64,000 nucleotides of DNA, from assembly GCA_035628915.1 (NCBI GenBank), contig DASPIW010000006.1, forward strand, positions 1-64,000, read 5' to 3'. Under the pieces are notes generated by a model. It ran no database searches, had not been told where the DNA came from, and saw only the letters and a program-made list of their open reading frames with translations. The position numbers and the translations under genes were made by a program. Every line of letters begins with the position of its first letter. Position 1 is the first letter of the stretch. Source of the stretch: JARBUG01 sp035628915 (GTDB taxonomy: Bacteria > Bacillota > Sulfobacillia > Symbiobacteriales > Symbiobacteriaceae). This document shows positions 7,780-15,963 of the stretch, piece by piece.

Positions 7780-8685
7780 TTAGCGCTTCATCTTCGGATC
7801 AAGCGCGTCACGCAGACCGTCGCCCACGAAGTTGAAGGAGAGCACCGTCATCGTAATGAAGATGCCGGGCACCGTCGTGACCCACGGAGCGACCCGTAGG
7901 AAGTTGCGGCCTGAGGAGAGCATTTCACCCCAGGTCGGATACGGCGGCGGGGCGCCGAAGCCAAGGAAGTTCAGGGCCGTCTCCGCCAAAATGGCGTTGC
8001 CGATGCGCAGCGTTGCGTTGACAATGATGATGGCCACAGCGTTCGGCAGCACATGCTTGAAGATGATGCGCATGTCTGGGGCGCCCAGTGCCTGGGCGGC
8101 CTGGACGAAATCCCTCTCCCTCAGGGACAGGAACTGTGCGCGCACCAGGAAGGCCAAACCCGGCCACGACGTAATGCCGATGACGACCATCACCGTGTAC
8201 ACGCTGCGACTGATAATGGAAGAGACGACGACCAGCAGCGTCAGCGTCGGGATATTGTCAATTGCCTCCGCAATGCGCATCATGGTCACGTCAAGCCAAC
8301 TGCCGGCGTAGAATCCGGCGACGGCTCCCCATGTGGCCCCGATCAGTACCGCCACGCCGGCGGCCACAAAGCCGACGGAAAGCGATATGCGGGCGCCCCA
8401 GATGATGCGGCTGAATACATCGCGCCCATACTGGTCTGTACCAAACCAATGCTCAGGCGAAGGCGGCAGGTTCTTCAGAGATGTGTCAAAGAAGTCCCAT
8501 TTCTGGGGAGCGATTTGCGGAGCGAATATGGCCAGCGTGGCGAGAATGGCCAGCAGAATCAGGCCGAAGACGGCCGACCGGCTGCGCCGGAAGCGGCGCC
8601 AAATCGCCACGTATTGTTTCTCTTCCCGCCCAAGGTTCTGGTTCTGCAGGTCGGCCGGTCGACGGGGCCGCGCAGGTGCCGCCAT
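7780..8685 (-). CDS. Peptide/nickel-type ABC transporter permease, DppC-like
   Basis: An inner-membrane permease of 301 residues. A cytoplasmic N-terminus is followed by a first helix (about 37-57), the OppC N-terminal region and a five-helix binding-protein-dependent transport domain. The EAA loop that docks the ATPase is seen as QAAQALGAPDMRIIFKHVLP. The typical FGTDQYGRDVFSRIIWGARISL segment follows the first helix. It lies 12 nt after the DppB-like gene and pairs with it. No ATPase genes are adjacent, so they must be encoded elsewhere. Confidence 0.93.
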   Translation of the reverse strand: MAAPARPRRPADLQNQNLGREEKQYVAIWRRFRRSRSAVFGLILLAILATLAIFAPQIAPQKWDFFDTSLKNLPPSPEHWFGTDQYGRDVFSRIIWGARISLSVGFVAAGVAVLIGATWGAVAGFYAGSWLDVTMMRIAEAIDNIPTLTLLVVVSSIISRSVYTVMVVIGITSWPGLAFLVRAQFLSLRERDFVQAAQALGAPDMRIIFKHVLPNAVAIIIVNATLRIGNAILAETALNFLGFGAPPPYPTWGEMLSSGRNFLRVAPWVTTVPGIFITMTVLSFNFVGDGLRDALDPKMKR

Positions 8686-8697
8686 GCGTTCTCCCCC

Positions 8698-9684
8698 CTA
8701 CGAGTACCGGATGCGCGGGTCGACCAGTACGTAAACGATCTCGGTACTGAAACTGGCCACCGTTCCCACCATAAAACCGAACAGCAGCAGGGCCATGACC
8801 ACGGGGTGATCCTGCGACGTCACCGCGTTCAGACCATACTGCCCGACGCCGGGCCAGGCAAAGATCATTTCCACGATGGCCGACCCGTCAAAAATGGTGG
8901 CCAGAAAGACACCCATAATGGTGATGATGGGGAGCAGGGCGTTGCGCATGGCATGTTTGTAGATGACAACCCGGTCGGCCAGACCTTTGGCCCGCGCTGT
9001 CCGGATATAGTCCTCCTTCAGCACCTCAAGCATGGAGTTGCGCATGTACCGGGTGATGGCAGCCATGCCGGTCACTGTTAACGTGATGACCGGGAGAAGC
9101 ATATAGCGGGCTCGGTCGAGCATGATGCCCAGCCACGTGTGCGTTTCCGGCGTTACTTCGAACGAGCGGTACCCACTGGTGGGAATCGCCCCGTGCGAGG
9201 GAAGTGCAACGAACAGAATCAGCATAAGGCCCACCCAGAAGCTTGGCATGGAGTGTCCGAGGAACGAAAAAGTCTGTGCTCCGTAGTCGATCCACGAATA
9301 TTGTCGTACGGCACAGACAATGCCTAGCGGAATGGCAAGGGCAAAGATCAGAAATAGCTCGATGATGTTCAGCTGGAGCGTTGCGGGCAGACGGGCCAGC
9401 CAGGTTTCCGTGACCGGCCGCTGGGAAATGTATGAATTGCCCAGATCGCCATGGATCACCAGGTTTTTCAGCCAGGTCAGGTACTGCACATGCAGCGGCT
9501 TGTTGAGTCCCCACTTCTCTTTCAACTTTTCGATGTCAGCAGGGTTAATGTTTGAGTTTTCGCCTCTGAGAAAGATCTGCTCCGGGCCCCCGGGTGCGAG
9601 TTGATAGAGCCCGAATGTCATGAACGTAATAATGAAGAAAAGGGGGATCAGTTGCAGCAGCCGGCGCAGCAAATAACGCTTCAC
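8698..9684 (-). CDS. Peptide/nickel-type ABC transporter permease, DppB-like
   Basis: A 328-residue inner-membrane permease with the DppB-type start MKRYLLRRLLQLIPLFFIITF, six membrane segments and the EAA loop YIRTARAKGLADRVVIYKHAMRNALLP. It ends with the family-typical YVLVDPRIRY. It follows the binding-protein gene after a stable hairpin and precedes the DppC-like gene. The substrate (peptides, metals or sugars) cannot be fixed from the permeases. Confidence 0.94.
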   Translation of the reverse strand: MKRYLLRRLLQLIPLFFIITFMTFGLYQLAPGGPEQIFLRGENSNINPADIEKLKEKWGLNKPLHVQYLTWLKNLVIHGDLGNSYISQRPVTETWLARLPATLQLNIIELFLIFALAIPLGIVCAVRQYSWIDYGAQTFSFLGHSMPSFWVGLMLILFVALPSHGAIPTSGYRSFEVTPETHTWLGIMLDRARYMLLPVITLTVTGMAAITRYMRNSMLEVLKEDYIRTARAKGLADRVVIYKHAMRNALLPIITIMGVFLATIFDGSAIVEMIFAWPGVGQYGLNAVTSQDHPVVMALLLFGFMVGTVASFSTEIVYVLVDPRIRYS

Positions 9685-9725
9685 GCAACGTCACCTCCAA
9701 TGGGGCGGGATACGGCAGGGTATAG

Positions 9726-9763
9726 AGCAGGGGGGCACCCATTTCGGGGGGCGCCCCCCTGCT
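9726..9763 (-). terminator. Intercistronic hairpin after the binding-protein gene
   Basis: A strong stem (AGCAGGGGGGC with GCCCCCCTGCT) without a good T-tract separates the binding-protein gene from its permeases. Such hairpins commonly give partial termination or stabilise the highly expressed upstream message. Confidence 0.6.
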
Positions 9764-9779
9764 GTTCTACCTCAGTCTG

Positions 9780-11489
9780 CTACTTCGACGTGGCCGTGAA
9801 CCACTGGTTCATGTACTGCGTGGTATTAATGCCGTAGCCGTTCCAGTTCACGATGCCCTGGATCTCCTTCTTGGCGAAGTCGGTCCAGACGTTAACGTAA
9901 ATCCAGTTGGCGGGGGCATCGTCGATGACGAGCTTCTGGGCTTCCTGGTAAATCTTCTGCCGCTCGGCCAGATCGGTGGTCCGGGCGCCCTTGTCGACCA
10001 GTTCGTCGACCTTGGGGTTCTTGTACCGGCCCCGGTTTGAGCCATTGTTCACGCCCTTTTCGTCCAGGCGGATGTTCTTGCTGTGGTAGTTGGAGTCGAA
10101 CGAGTAATGCGGGTCGATGCTGAAACCGAGGCCCGAGAAGACAACGTTGAACTCGCCGGGCTTCATGTGCTTGTCGAGCAGGGTATTGAAGTCGACCATC
10201 AAGATCTCCGTGTCGACGCCGATGGCCTTCCAGTCCTTCTGGGACTGCAGGGCGATTCCTTCGATGATCGACGAGCCCTTCGTACCCACGTACGTGACCT
10301 TGAGGGGCTTGCCGTCCTTTTCATAGATGCCGTTGGCGTTTTTCTTGAAGCCGGCAGACTGAATCAGTTCTTCAGCCTTCTTGGCATCGTAGGGGTAGCC
10401 CTTGGCAGTCTTGTCGAAAGCCCAGTGGATGGGCGGAATGGGACCTGCCGGCAGCGACGCCTTATTGTCCATAACGCCTTTGATGATGGCGTCCCGATTC
10501 AGGCCATAGCTAAGCGCCTGCCGGACCTCCTTGATGTTGGTCGGGAAGGCCTCAACGTTGAAGGTCTGGTAGCCGTAGCCCATGCGGTCCCAGTCGAAGG
10601 CGACCAGCTTATCCTTGAAGTCGGCCTTGAGGCGGTCGACGTGAGCGGGCTCAACGGAATCACGGAAGGAGAGCTCGCCGGCCTCAAGGGCGGCCATGGC
10701 CGTGTTCTCCTCGGGAATGACGCGCATGCGGACTTTTTCGATCCAGGGACCGAAGGTGCCCTTATTGGCGCCCGGCTTGCCCATTTCCCAGTACTCGGGG
10801 TTGCGCTCGACCAGCACGTACTGGCCGGACTGCCACTCTACGAACTTGTAGGGGCCGGCCCCGATGGGCTTCTTCCAGGCTTCAGCGCCCTCCATGTCCT
10901 TGACCGGGATGTTGCCGAAAATGTGCTTGGGAATGGGCTGGAGGCTGGCGCCGCCGAACAGGAAGGGCGCAAACGGCTCTTTCAGGACGATTTCCAGCGT
11001 GTAATCGTCCTTGGCTTTGACGGACTGGATCATGTCGTACGTGCTCTTGTCCGGGCCCTGATAGTCATCGCTCAGGACAACGTTATAGGAGAACTCGAAG
11101 TCATGTGCCGTCAGGGGCTTGCCGTCGTGGAACTTGACGCCTTGCCGAGTTTTGAATGTGTAGGTCTTGCCGTCGGCGCTGATGGTCGGCTGGGTTTCGG
11201 CCAGCGCCGCTTCGGGCTTGTAGTCAAACCCGATGCGCATGAGACCGTCGCCGTAGACCCGGTTCGTGATTTCCGCAGCGTACGCGCTGCTCAGCCAGTA
11301 GAGTGCCAGCGTGTCCGGATCTTCGGGCGCATCAAAAATGATCTCGCCGCCGGCAGCAGGCTTCTGCTCTGTTGTGGAGCCGTTGTTGTTGCCATTGTTG
11401 CCACTCGGTTTCTTGGTAGTGCAGGCGGACACGATCAGGGACGAAGCGAGCAGCAGACTTAAAAACCCAACCAGGTACTTGCGAGCCAC
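9780..11489 (-). CDS. ABC transporter substrate-binding lipoprotein (family 5, peptide type)
   Basis: A 569-residue extracellular lipoprotein. The GTG start at 11489 (reading VARKYLVGFL) is chosen because GAGGGGGG lies 7 nt upstream; the frame is open further but without a site. The signal peptide ends in SACTTKK, a lipobox, followed by an Asn/Gly-rich linker. The SBP_bac_5 signature is present: YTFKTRQGVKFHDGKPLTAHDFEFSYN. It feeds the two permeases downstream and is the first gene of that operon. Confidence 0.93.
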   Translation of the reverse strand: MARKYLVGFLSLLLASSLIVSACTTKKPSGNNGNNNGSTTEQKPAAGGEIIFDAPEDPDTLALYWLSSAYAAEITNRVYGDGLMRIGFDYKPEAALAETQPTISADGKTYTFKTRQGVKFHDGKPLTAHDFEFSYNVVLSDDYQGPDKSTYDMIQSVKAKDDYTLEIVLKEPFAPFLFGGASLQPIPKHIFGNIPVKDMEGAEAWKKPIGAGPYKFVEWQSGQYVLVERNPEYWEMGKPGANKGTFGPWIEKVRMRVIPEENTAMAALEAGELSFRDSVEPAHVDRLKADFKDKLVAFDWDRMGYGYQTFNVEAFPTNIKEVRQALSYGLNRDAIIKGVMDNKASLPAGPIPPIHWAFDKTAKGYPYDAKKAEELIQSAGFKKNANGIYEKDGKPLKVTYVGTKGSSIIEGIALQSQKDWKAIGVDTEILMVDFNTLLDKHMKPGEFNVVFSGLGFSIDPHYSFDSNYHSKNIRLDEKGVNNGSNRGRYKNPKVDELVDKGARTTDLAERQKIYQEAQKLVIDDAPANWIYVNVWTDFAKKEIQGIVNWNGYGINTTQYMNQWFTATSK

Positions 11490-11799
11490 TGCATGACCCC
11501 CCTCAGTCTTTTCTGTTTGCTTCGTAGGGAAAGCGAGGTACGCCACCCCAGGGGCAGCGCGCTTCGCCTCCAATTTCCTTATACACCTTCTTTTGAATAC
11601 TAAGACGCCAAAACCCTGCTTGTCGTTCAAAATTTTTTTCTCGACCAGCAAGTTTTTTGCGTGATCACCGGAAAAGCCTATGATCTTGCGTGCCAGACAT
11701 GCGCTCATGGGCAAATAGTCTTCCACTTGATATTCCCAGGGATTTTATGGTATAACTTGAATTGGGTATATATTTTCTTCACGATCAAGGAGGGCGCCT
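11490..11799. other. Divergent intergenic region, binding protein / PilZ gene
   Basis: About 310 nt without a convincing gene. A reading frame upstream of the binding protein has no start site signal and AT-rich composition. A good rightward promoter lies at 11727-11756; a weak leftward -10 (TATAAG) is near 11580. Confidence 0.5.
11727..11756 (+). promoter_or_regulatory. Promoter of the PilZ gene
   Basis: TTGATA (11727-11732), an 18 nt spacer and TATAAC (11751-11756) lie about 45 nt before the GTG start. Confidence 0.6.
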
Positions 11800-12513
11800 G
11801 TGTGGCAGTATAGCGACTCGCCGCGCTTCTGGCATAAAGTCCAACCACCTTCCGCCCTGGCCCAGAGCGCCTTTGACCTGCTGCTGGGCATGCGGAGCGT
11901 GGCGGCAACGGTTCTCTTCCTGGACCTCTCGGCCCCGGAGCATCCCGTGGCCGAAATTCCAGGCTTTGTGGAGCAGGTCACCACCACGAACGTGACGCTG
12001 GGACTGGCGGCACCCCTGCCCAAGCTGGATTCCCGCACCCGGTTCGGCGTGGAAATCATGGCGGGCCCGGGCATTCTCCGATTCCAAACCACGGCCTACA
12101 GGGCGCCCGAGGGTGGGGCCACCCGGCTGCAGTTGGTTCTGCCCCGGCAAATTGAATCCGTTCAGCGGCGGAAGTTCTCCCGGGTCCCTTTTACAGCGGC
12201 CGTCTCGTTCGCCCCGGTGGACGGGCAGCCGGACGGCGAAACCTGCCCGGGCGGCGTAGGCACGGCCGTCGACCTGAGCGCCGGCGGCATGCGAATCACC
12301 ACGCAGTTGCCCATGCGGTACGGTCAAACGGTCGCCCTCAGCTTCCACACGCCGGACGGCACAGAATACCGGGCGCTGCCGGGTAAAGTGGCACGGGTGC
12401 AGTCCGTCAATCACCAGTACACGGTAGCCTTTCGGTTCATGGACTTGGGCGAGGCTGTGGAGAACCAGCTGGTACAGAGCGTCTTCCGGATGCAATTGCG
12501 GAACCTGAAGTGA
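11800..12513 (+). CDS. PilZ-domain protein, YcgR/YpfA-like c-di-GMP effector
   Basis: A 237-residue cytosolic protein. The N-terminal half resembles the YcgR-N/PilZN cap; the C-terminal half (about residues 122-232) is a PilZ domain with the cyclic-di-GMP binding pair QRRKFSR and DLSAGG. Family members act as flagellar brakes or control surface functions. The GTG start at 11800 has AAGGAGGG upstream. The gene stands alone, with a terminator directly after it, and no flagellar genes are visible nearby. Confidence 0.85.
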   Translation: MWQYSDSPRFWHKVQPPSALAQSAFDLLLGMRSVAATVLFLDLSAPEHPVAEIPGFVEQVTTTNVTLGLAAPLPKLDSRTRFGVEIMAGPGILRFQTTAYRAPEGGATRLQLVLPRQIESVQRRKFSRVPFTAAVSFAPVDGQPDGETCPGGVGTAVDLSAGGMRITTQLPMRYGQTVALSFHTPDGTEYRALPGKVARVQSVNHQYTVAFRFMDLGEAVENQLVQSVFRMQLRNLK

Positions 12514-12520
12514 AAAAAAG

Positions 12521-12551
12521 GCCGCCGCCCGGGAGCACCCCGGACGGCGGC
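12521..12551. terminator. Terminator between PilZ gene and tpiA
   Basis: A GCCGCCG...CGGCGGC stem extended by CCCGG/CCGG. On the minus strand it is followed by a run of seven T, so it mainly ends tpiA transcription. Confidence 0.85.
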
Positions 12552-12564
12552 TTTCGCTTTGCAC

Positions 12565-13332
12565 TTACTTCACAGCGCCGGCCTTGCAGATGGCTGCGAA
12601 GCTGCCGGGCTCGAGGCTGGCGCCGCCCACCAGGGCGCCGTCGATATCGGGGAGGGCCATATAGTCGCCGATGTTGTTCGGCTTCACGCTGCCGCCGTAC
12701 TGGATGCGCACGGCGTCAGCGGCTTCCCGGCAGAACTTCTCGGCCAGAACGGCCCGAATCGCAGAAATGGTAGCCTGCGCATCCGCCGGGTTGCAGTTCC
12801 GGCCGGTGCCAATCGCCCACACCGGCTCATAGGCGACAATCAGGTTCCGCACCTGATCACTGGTCAGCCCGTCGGTGCCGGCCACCAGCTGCCGCCGGTT
12901 GACGGCGTCCGTCTGGCCCGCTTCCCGCTGCTCCAGGGTCTCGCCCACGCAGAGAATGGGGATGATCCCGTGGGTGTAAGCGGCACGGACCTTCTCGCCC
13001 ACCAGTTGGTCGCTTTCACCGAAGATCGCCCGGCGCTCGGAATGCCCGAGAATCACGTAGGCGCAGCCGACATCTTTCAGCATGGGGCCGGAGACTTCGC
13101 CCGTGAAGGCCCCCTGGACTTCGTTGTACATGTTCTGGGCGCCCAGCCCGACCTTGCCCCGGGCATCCGCCAGTCCCCAGCCGGCCGCGCCCAGCAGGGG
13201 AAAGGGCGGGCAGATGACCATTTCGACACCGCCCAAGTCCTGGACAAGCGGCACAAACTCCTTGATGAAGGCGGCAGTCTCGGACAGGGTCTTGTGCATC
13301 TTCCAGTTTGCCGCAATGACAGGCGTTCGCAT
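12565..13332 (-). CDS. tpiA: Triosephosphate isomerase
   Basis: Interconverts dihydroxyacetone phosphate and glyceraldehyde 3-phosphate. The 255-residue length is standard. Visible active-site residues: NWKM (Asn/Lys), LGHSERR (His), YEPVWAIGTG (catalytic Glu), and the phosphate-binding YGGSVKPNN and GALVGGASL loops. It lies downstream of pgk and the unknown 156-residue gene on the same strand, but about 195 nt separate them. Confidence 0.98.
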   Translation of the reverse strand: MRTPVIAANWKMHKTLSETAAFIKEFVPLVQDLGGVEMVICPPFPLLGAAGWGLADARGKVGLGAQNMYNEVQGAFTGEVSGPMLKDVGCAYVILGHSERRAIFGESDQLVGEKVRAAYTHGIIPILCVGETLEQREAGQTDAVNRRQLVAGTDGLTSDQVRNLIVAYEPVWAIGTGRNCNPADAQATISAIRAVLAEKFCREAADAVRIQYGGSVKPNNIGDYMALPDIDGALVGGASLEPGSFAAICKAGAVK

Positions 13333-13377
13333 CAGCAGATATTGCCTCCTTGTTCTAGTCCGCTTCGTCAGGCTCGA

Positions 13378-13414
13378 ACCGTTTCCGTCGGCCAGAGGTT
13401 ACGGACGGAAACGG
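13378..13414. repeat. Inverted repeat upstream of tpiA
   Basis: ACCGTTTCCGTC and GACGGAAACGGT form a perfect 12 bp stem with a 12-13 nt loop, about 45 nt before tpiA. There is no T-tract, so it may be an operator or leader hairpin rather than a terminator. Confidence 0.5.
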
Positions 13415-13527
13415 TCCGACCCTTCCTTCAGCTCGTCTAGTGCGGCGCCGAGTAGCGGCGGGGCCGCACGGCACTCGTAAATGGCGCGTCAGCGCCGAGA
13501 AGAGGGCCACAGGCCGGGGCCCCGTCC

Positions 13528-13998
13528 TTACCGCCCCCAGTCGGCGATCGCCCAGGGCTTCCCGGGGCCGCTGCTCACCAAAATGAAGTAGGACCAGTCG
13601 CGCCCTTCCCGCAGGCTGGGGTCCCGGCGCTGCTCCGGCTCAACCAGATCGAGTTCATACTCAACTCTCAGGACCATGTTGGCACTGTACCGGTCTGCGA
13701 ACGACGGCAGGGGCACGGGTTTGGCCACCGCCTCCACCGCCAGGACACGGGCGCCCGTGACGGTCAGCCGCCGCTTGTCCAGCGTGCGGGGATCGTTGTA
13801 GAGCCGCGCCCGCTCGGGGGCCATGGTGGCCAGAAGCCAGTCCAGATCATGGGCTGCCATCGCTGCGAAGTGCTGGCGAATTACCTCTTCGGGACTGGCG
13901 TCCCGGCGCTGACGGAGCCAGGCCTCGGCAGGGGACTGCGGCCCCCGCCGCCCGAACAGCTTTCGCCAGAATCCGGTCGCTACTTCGTAGCCAGGCAC
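13528..13998 (-). CDS. Conserved hypothetical protein, possible DUF4829-like
   Basis: A protein of up to 156 residues without signal peptide or membrane helix. The region from about residue 35 (PEEVIRQHFAAMAAHDLDWLLATMAPE) to the C-terminal WSYFILVSSGPGKPWAIADWGR has the helix-then-strand layout of NTF2-like/DUF4829 domains. The apparent GTG start lies inside the last 19 nt of pgk, so translation is probably coupled to pgk. I do not recognise a specific function. Confidence 0.65.
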   Translation of the reverse strand: MPGYEVATGFWRKLFGRRGPQSPAEAWLRQRRDASPEEVIRQHFAAMAAHDLDWLLATMAPERARLYNDPRTLDKRRLTVTGARVLAVEAVAKPVPLPSFADRYSANMVLRVEYELDLVEPEQRRDPSLREGRDWSYFILVSSGPGKPWAIADWGR

Positions 13999-15155
13999 GC
14001 GACTCCGGGCAGTTCGCGACCCTCAAGGAACTCCAGCGAGGCGCCGCCGCCGGTGCTCACGTGGGTCATCTTTTCGGCCAGGCCCGCCGCCTCGATGGCT
14101 GCGACCGAATCGCCGCCGCCGACGATGGTGCAGCCCTCGCTGTCCGCCATCGCCTGGGCCACGGCGAAGGTGCCGCGGGCGAAGGCCGGCATCTCGAAGA
14201 CACCCATCGGGCCGTTCCACACTACGGTCATGGCCTCCCGAATCGCCCTGCCGAAAGCCTTGGCCGACTCGGGACCAATGTCCAGCGCCATCCAGCCCTC
14301 GGGAATGGCATCGCAGGAAACAACCTTGTGCTCGGCATCCGCCTTGAACGCTTCCGCCACAACCAGATCCGAAGGCAGCAGGATCTTGCCGTTTGCCTTT
14401 TCGAGGAGGCCCTTGGCGGTTTCGATCTTGTCGGCTTCGACCAGCGATTTGCCGGTCGCGTAGCCCTTGGCGGCCAGGAACGTATTGGCCATGCCGCCGC
14501 CGATGATCAGCCAGTCCACCTTGGGCAACAGGTTCTCAATGACGGTGATCTTGTCGGAGACCTTTGCCCCGCCGATAATCGCCACGAACGGCCGGTCGGG
14601 GTGGGCCAGCGCTTTGCCCATAATGTCGACTTCCTTCTGCATCAGGAAGCCACCCACCTTGACCTCCATCAGATCAGCCATGCCGCGGGTCGAAGCATGG
14701 GCCCGGTGCGCCGTGCCGAATGCATCATTGACGTAGACGTCGCCCAGCTTGGCCAGTTCGGCGGCGAAGCCCATGTCGTTCTTCTCTTCCTCGGCGTAGA
14801 AGCGTAGGTTCTCCAGCAGCACAACCGCGCCCGGCGCCTGGCTCTTCACCAGGTTCTGCACGGCTTCGCCGATGCAGTCGGAGGCGTACACGACTGGCTT
14901 GCCTAAGAGCTGCTCCAGGCGCTGAGCGCAGGGGGCCAGAGAGAACTCATCGTTCCGCTTCCCCTTGGGGCGGCCCAGGTGCGACGCGCAGATGGCGATG
15001 CCGCCGTTCCCCACTATGTACTGGATGGTCGGGAGTGCCGCACGGATGCGGGTGTCATCGGTGATTTTGCCATTCTCGAGGGGGACGTTGAAATCAACCC
15101 GAACGAAGACGCGCTTGCCCTTCACATCGATATCCCGTACTGTCATCAGAGCCAT
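13980..15155 (-). CDS. pgk: Phosphoglycerate kinase
   Basis: Transfers phosphate from 1,3-bisphosphoglycerate to ADP. The 391-residue product shows the N-terminal signature KRVFVRVDFNVPL, substrate-binding SHLGRPKG, the hinge/nucleotide segments GGAKVSDKI and WNGPMGVFE, and the C-terminal GGGDSVAA and STGGGASLEFLEG. No gapA precedes it, unlike in most gapA-pgk-tpiA operons. The 5' leader has a run of ten G on the minus strand upstream of the ribosome site. Confidence 0.98.
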   Translation of the reverse strand: MALMTVRDIDVKGKRVFVRVDFNVPLENGKITDDTRIRAALPTIQYIVGNGGIAICASHLGRPKGKRNDEFSLAPCAQRLEQLLGKPVVYASDCIGEAVQNLVKSQAPGAVVLLENLRFYAEEEKNDMGFAAELAKLGDVYVNDAFGTAHRAHASTRGMADLMEVKVGGFLMQKEVDIMGKALAHPDRPFVAIIGGAKVSDKITVIENLLPKVDWLIIGGGMANTFLAAKGYATGKSLVEADKIETAKGLLEKANGKILLPSDLVVAEAFKADAEHKVVSCDAIPEGWMALDIGPESAKAFGRAIREAMTVVWNGPMGVFEMPAFARGTFAVAQAMADSEGCTIVGGGDSVAAIEAAGLAEKMTHVSTGGGASLEFLEGRELPGVACLATK

Positions 15156-15180
15156 GGTTCGTCCACCTTTCTAAGACCCT

Positions 15181-15190
15181 CCCCCCCCCC
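15181..15190. repeat. Homopolymer tract (C10 plus strand, G10 minus strand) in the pgk leader
   Basis: Ten consecutive C on the plus strand, preceded by CCCT, lie 26-35 nt upstream of the pgk ATG. Such a tract is slippage-prone and could also be a sequencing-length artefact. Confidence 0.6.
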
Positions 15191-15256
15191 TGACCAGGGA
15201 GGGGTTGGTGGGAATGCTTCCGGCCATATCGACTTTGTTAAGGTCCACTACAAAAG

Positions 15257-15268
15257 ATTGTACCACAT
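15257..15268 (-). promoter_or_regulatory. pgk promoter, extended -10
   Basis: The minus strand reads ATGTGGTACAAT, identical to the element before gpmI, about 100 nt upstream of the pgk start. No strong -35 is visible. Confidence 0.6.
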
Positions 15269-15308
15269 CAAGGCGAAAATCCCTTCTAGTCTGCTAGTAT
15301 CTATCTAA

Positions 15309-15791
15309 CTAGGTGCTCCTGATGTGCCAGAATAGGTACTTCGTACGTTCAGTATAAGCGGGAGAGTCCGTGTAGCGCCAGGGGCGCCCCCACGATGCCG
15401 CCGTGTGGGCAGCCATGAGCGGCTCGCCGCCCGGGTCGAAGCCCACCACGATGGCGTGGTGCTGCCAGGTCCCATCCCCGTCCCAGTCGTAGGTAATGGT
15501 ATCGCCCAGTTCCAGTTGGCGGGCCTCCTGCCGCCGCTCCGCCCGGCCTGAGGTCTCGTAGTACCAGCGCAGGCTGTGCGCGACGGCCCAGGAGAAGCTC
15601 CACTGCTCGTTGGGCCCCAGGTACCACCAACCCTTGTCGCGCCGGCCCGTCGGTTCCATTTGCCAGCCGCCGGCGAGCAGGCACTGGGAGATGTAGTTCG
15701 TGCAATCGTCCTGAAAAGCCCGGAACAGCGGGTTGAAGGCCGCCCACCAAAGCGAGGCGTATTGAACAGCCTGCACGCGGTCATAGGCCAC
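15309..15791 (-). CDS. Amidase_6 (putative NlpC/P60-like amidase) domain protein
   Basis: A 160-residue stand-alone domain. The signature DDCTNYISQCLLAGG near residue 28 carries the likely catalytic cysteine. The later H of WQHHAIVVGF and the hydrophobic ITYDWDGDG strand fit the CHAP/NlpC-like Amidase_6 fold found in Bacillus and Clostridia cell-wall or spore-associated proteins. There is no signal peptide, which is unusual for a wall-acting enzyme. The GTG at 15791 follows GGGAGGGGG by 8 nt. Confidence 0.75.
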   Translation of the reverse strand: MAYDRVQAVQYASLWWAAFNPLFRAFQDDCTNYISQCLLAGGWQMEPTGRRDKGWWYLGPNEQWSFSWAVAHSLRWYYETSGRAERRQEARQLELGDTITYDWDGDGTWQHHAIVVGFDPGGEPLMAAHTAASWGRPWRYTDSPAYTERTKYLFWHIRST

Positions 15792-15963
15792 GGCTGATTC
15801 CCCCTCCCACGATTTGCCCGCACCTATGCGATGGTAGTGCAGGAGGGGGCTCGGCGTGCATCGAATTTGTTAATGGATCGACGCAAAGAGATTCAAAATC
15901 TGTATGGTATTGGCGTTCCTGTCGGATGATGGAGTGCGCAACACCTCTGAGGGGGACCCAACG

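Noticed and set aside
10083..11462. A 459-residue open frame opposite the peptide-binding-protein gene
   Set aside because: Low-complexity Val/Gly/Asp/Leu-rich antisense translation with no motifs; the opposite strand is an unambiguous binding protein.
11490..11726. N-terminal extension of the peptide-binding protein
   Set aside because: The frame is open, but the signal peptide and ribosome site clearly place the start at 11489.
13378..13414. Terminator upstream of tpiA
   Set aside because: The stem is perfect but no T-tract follows on either strand, so it is reported only as an inverted repeat.
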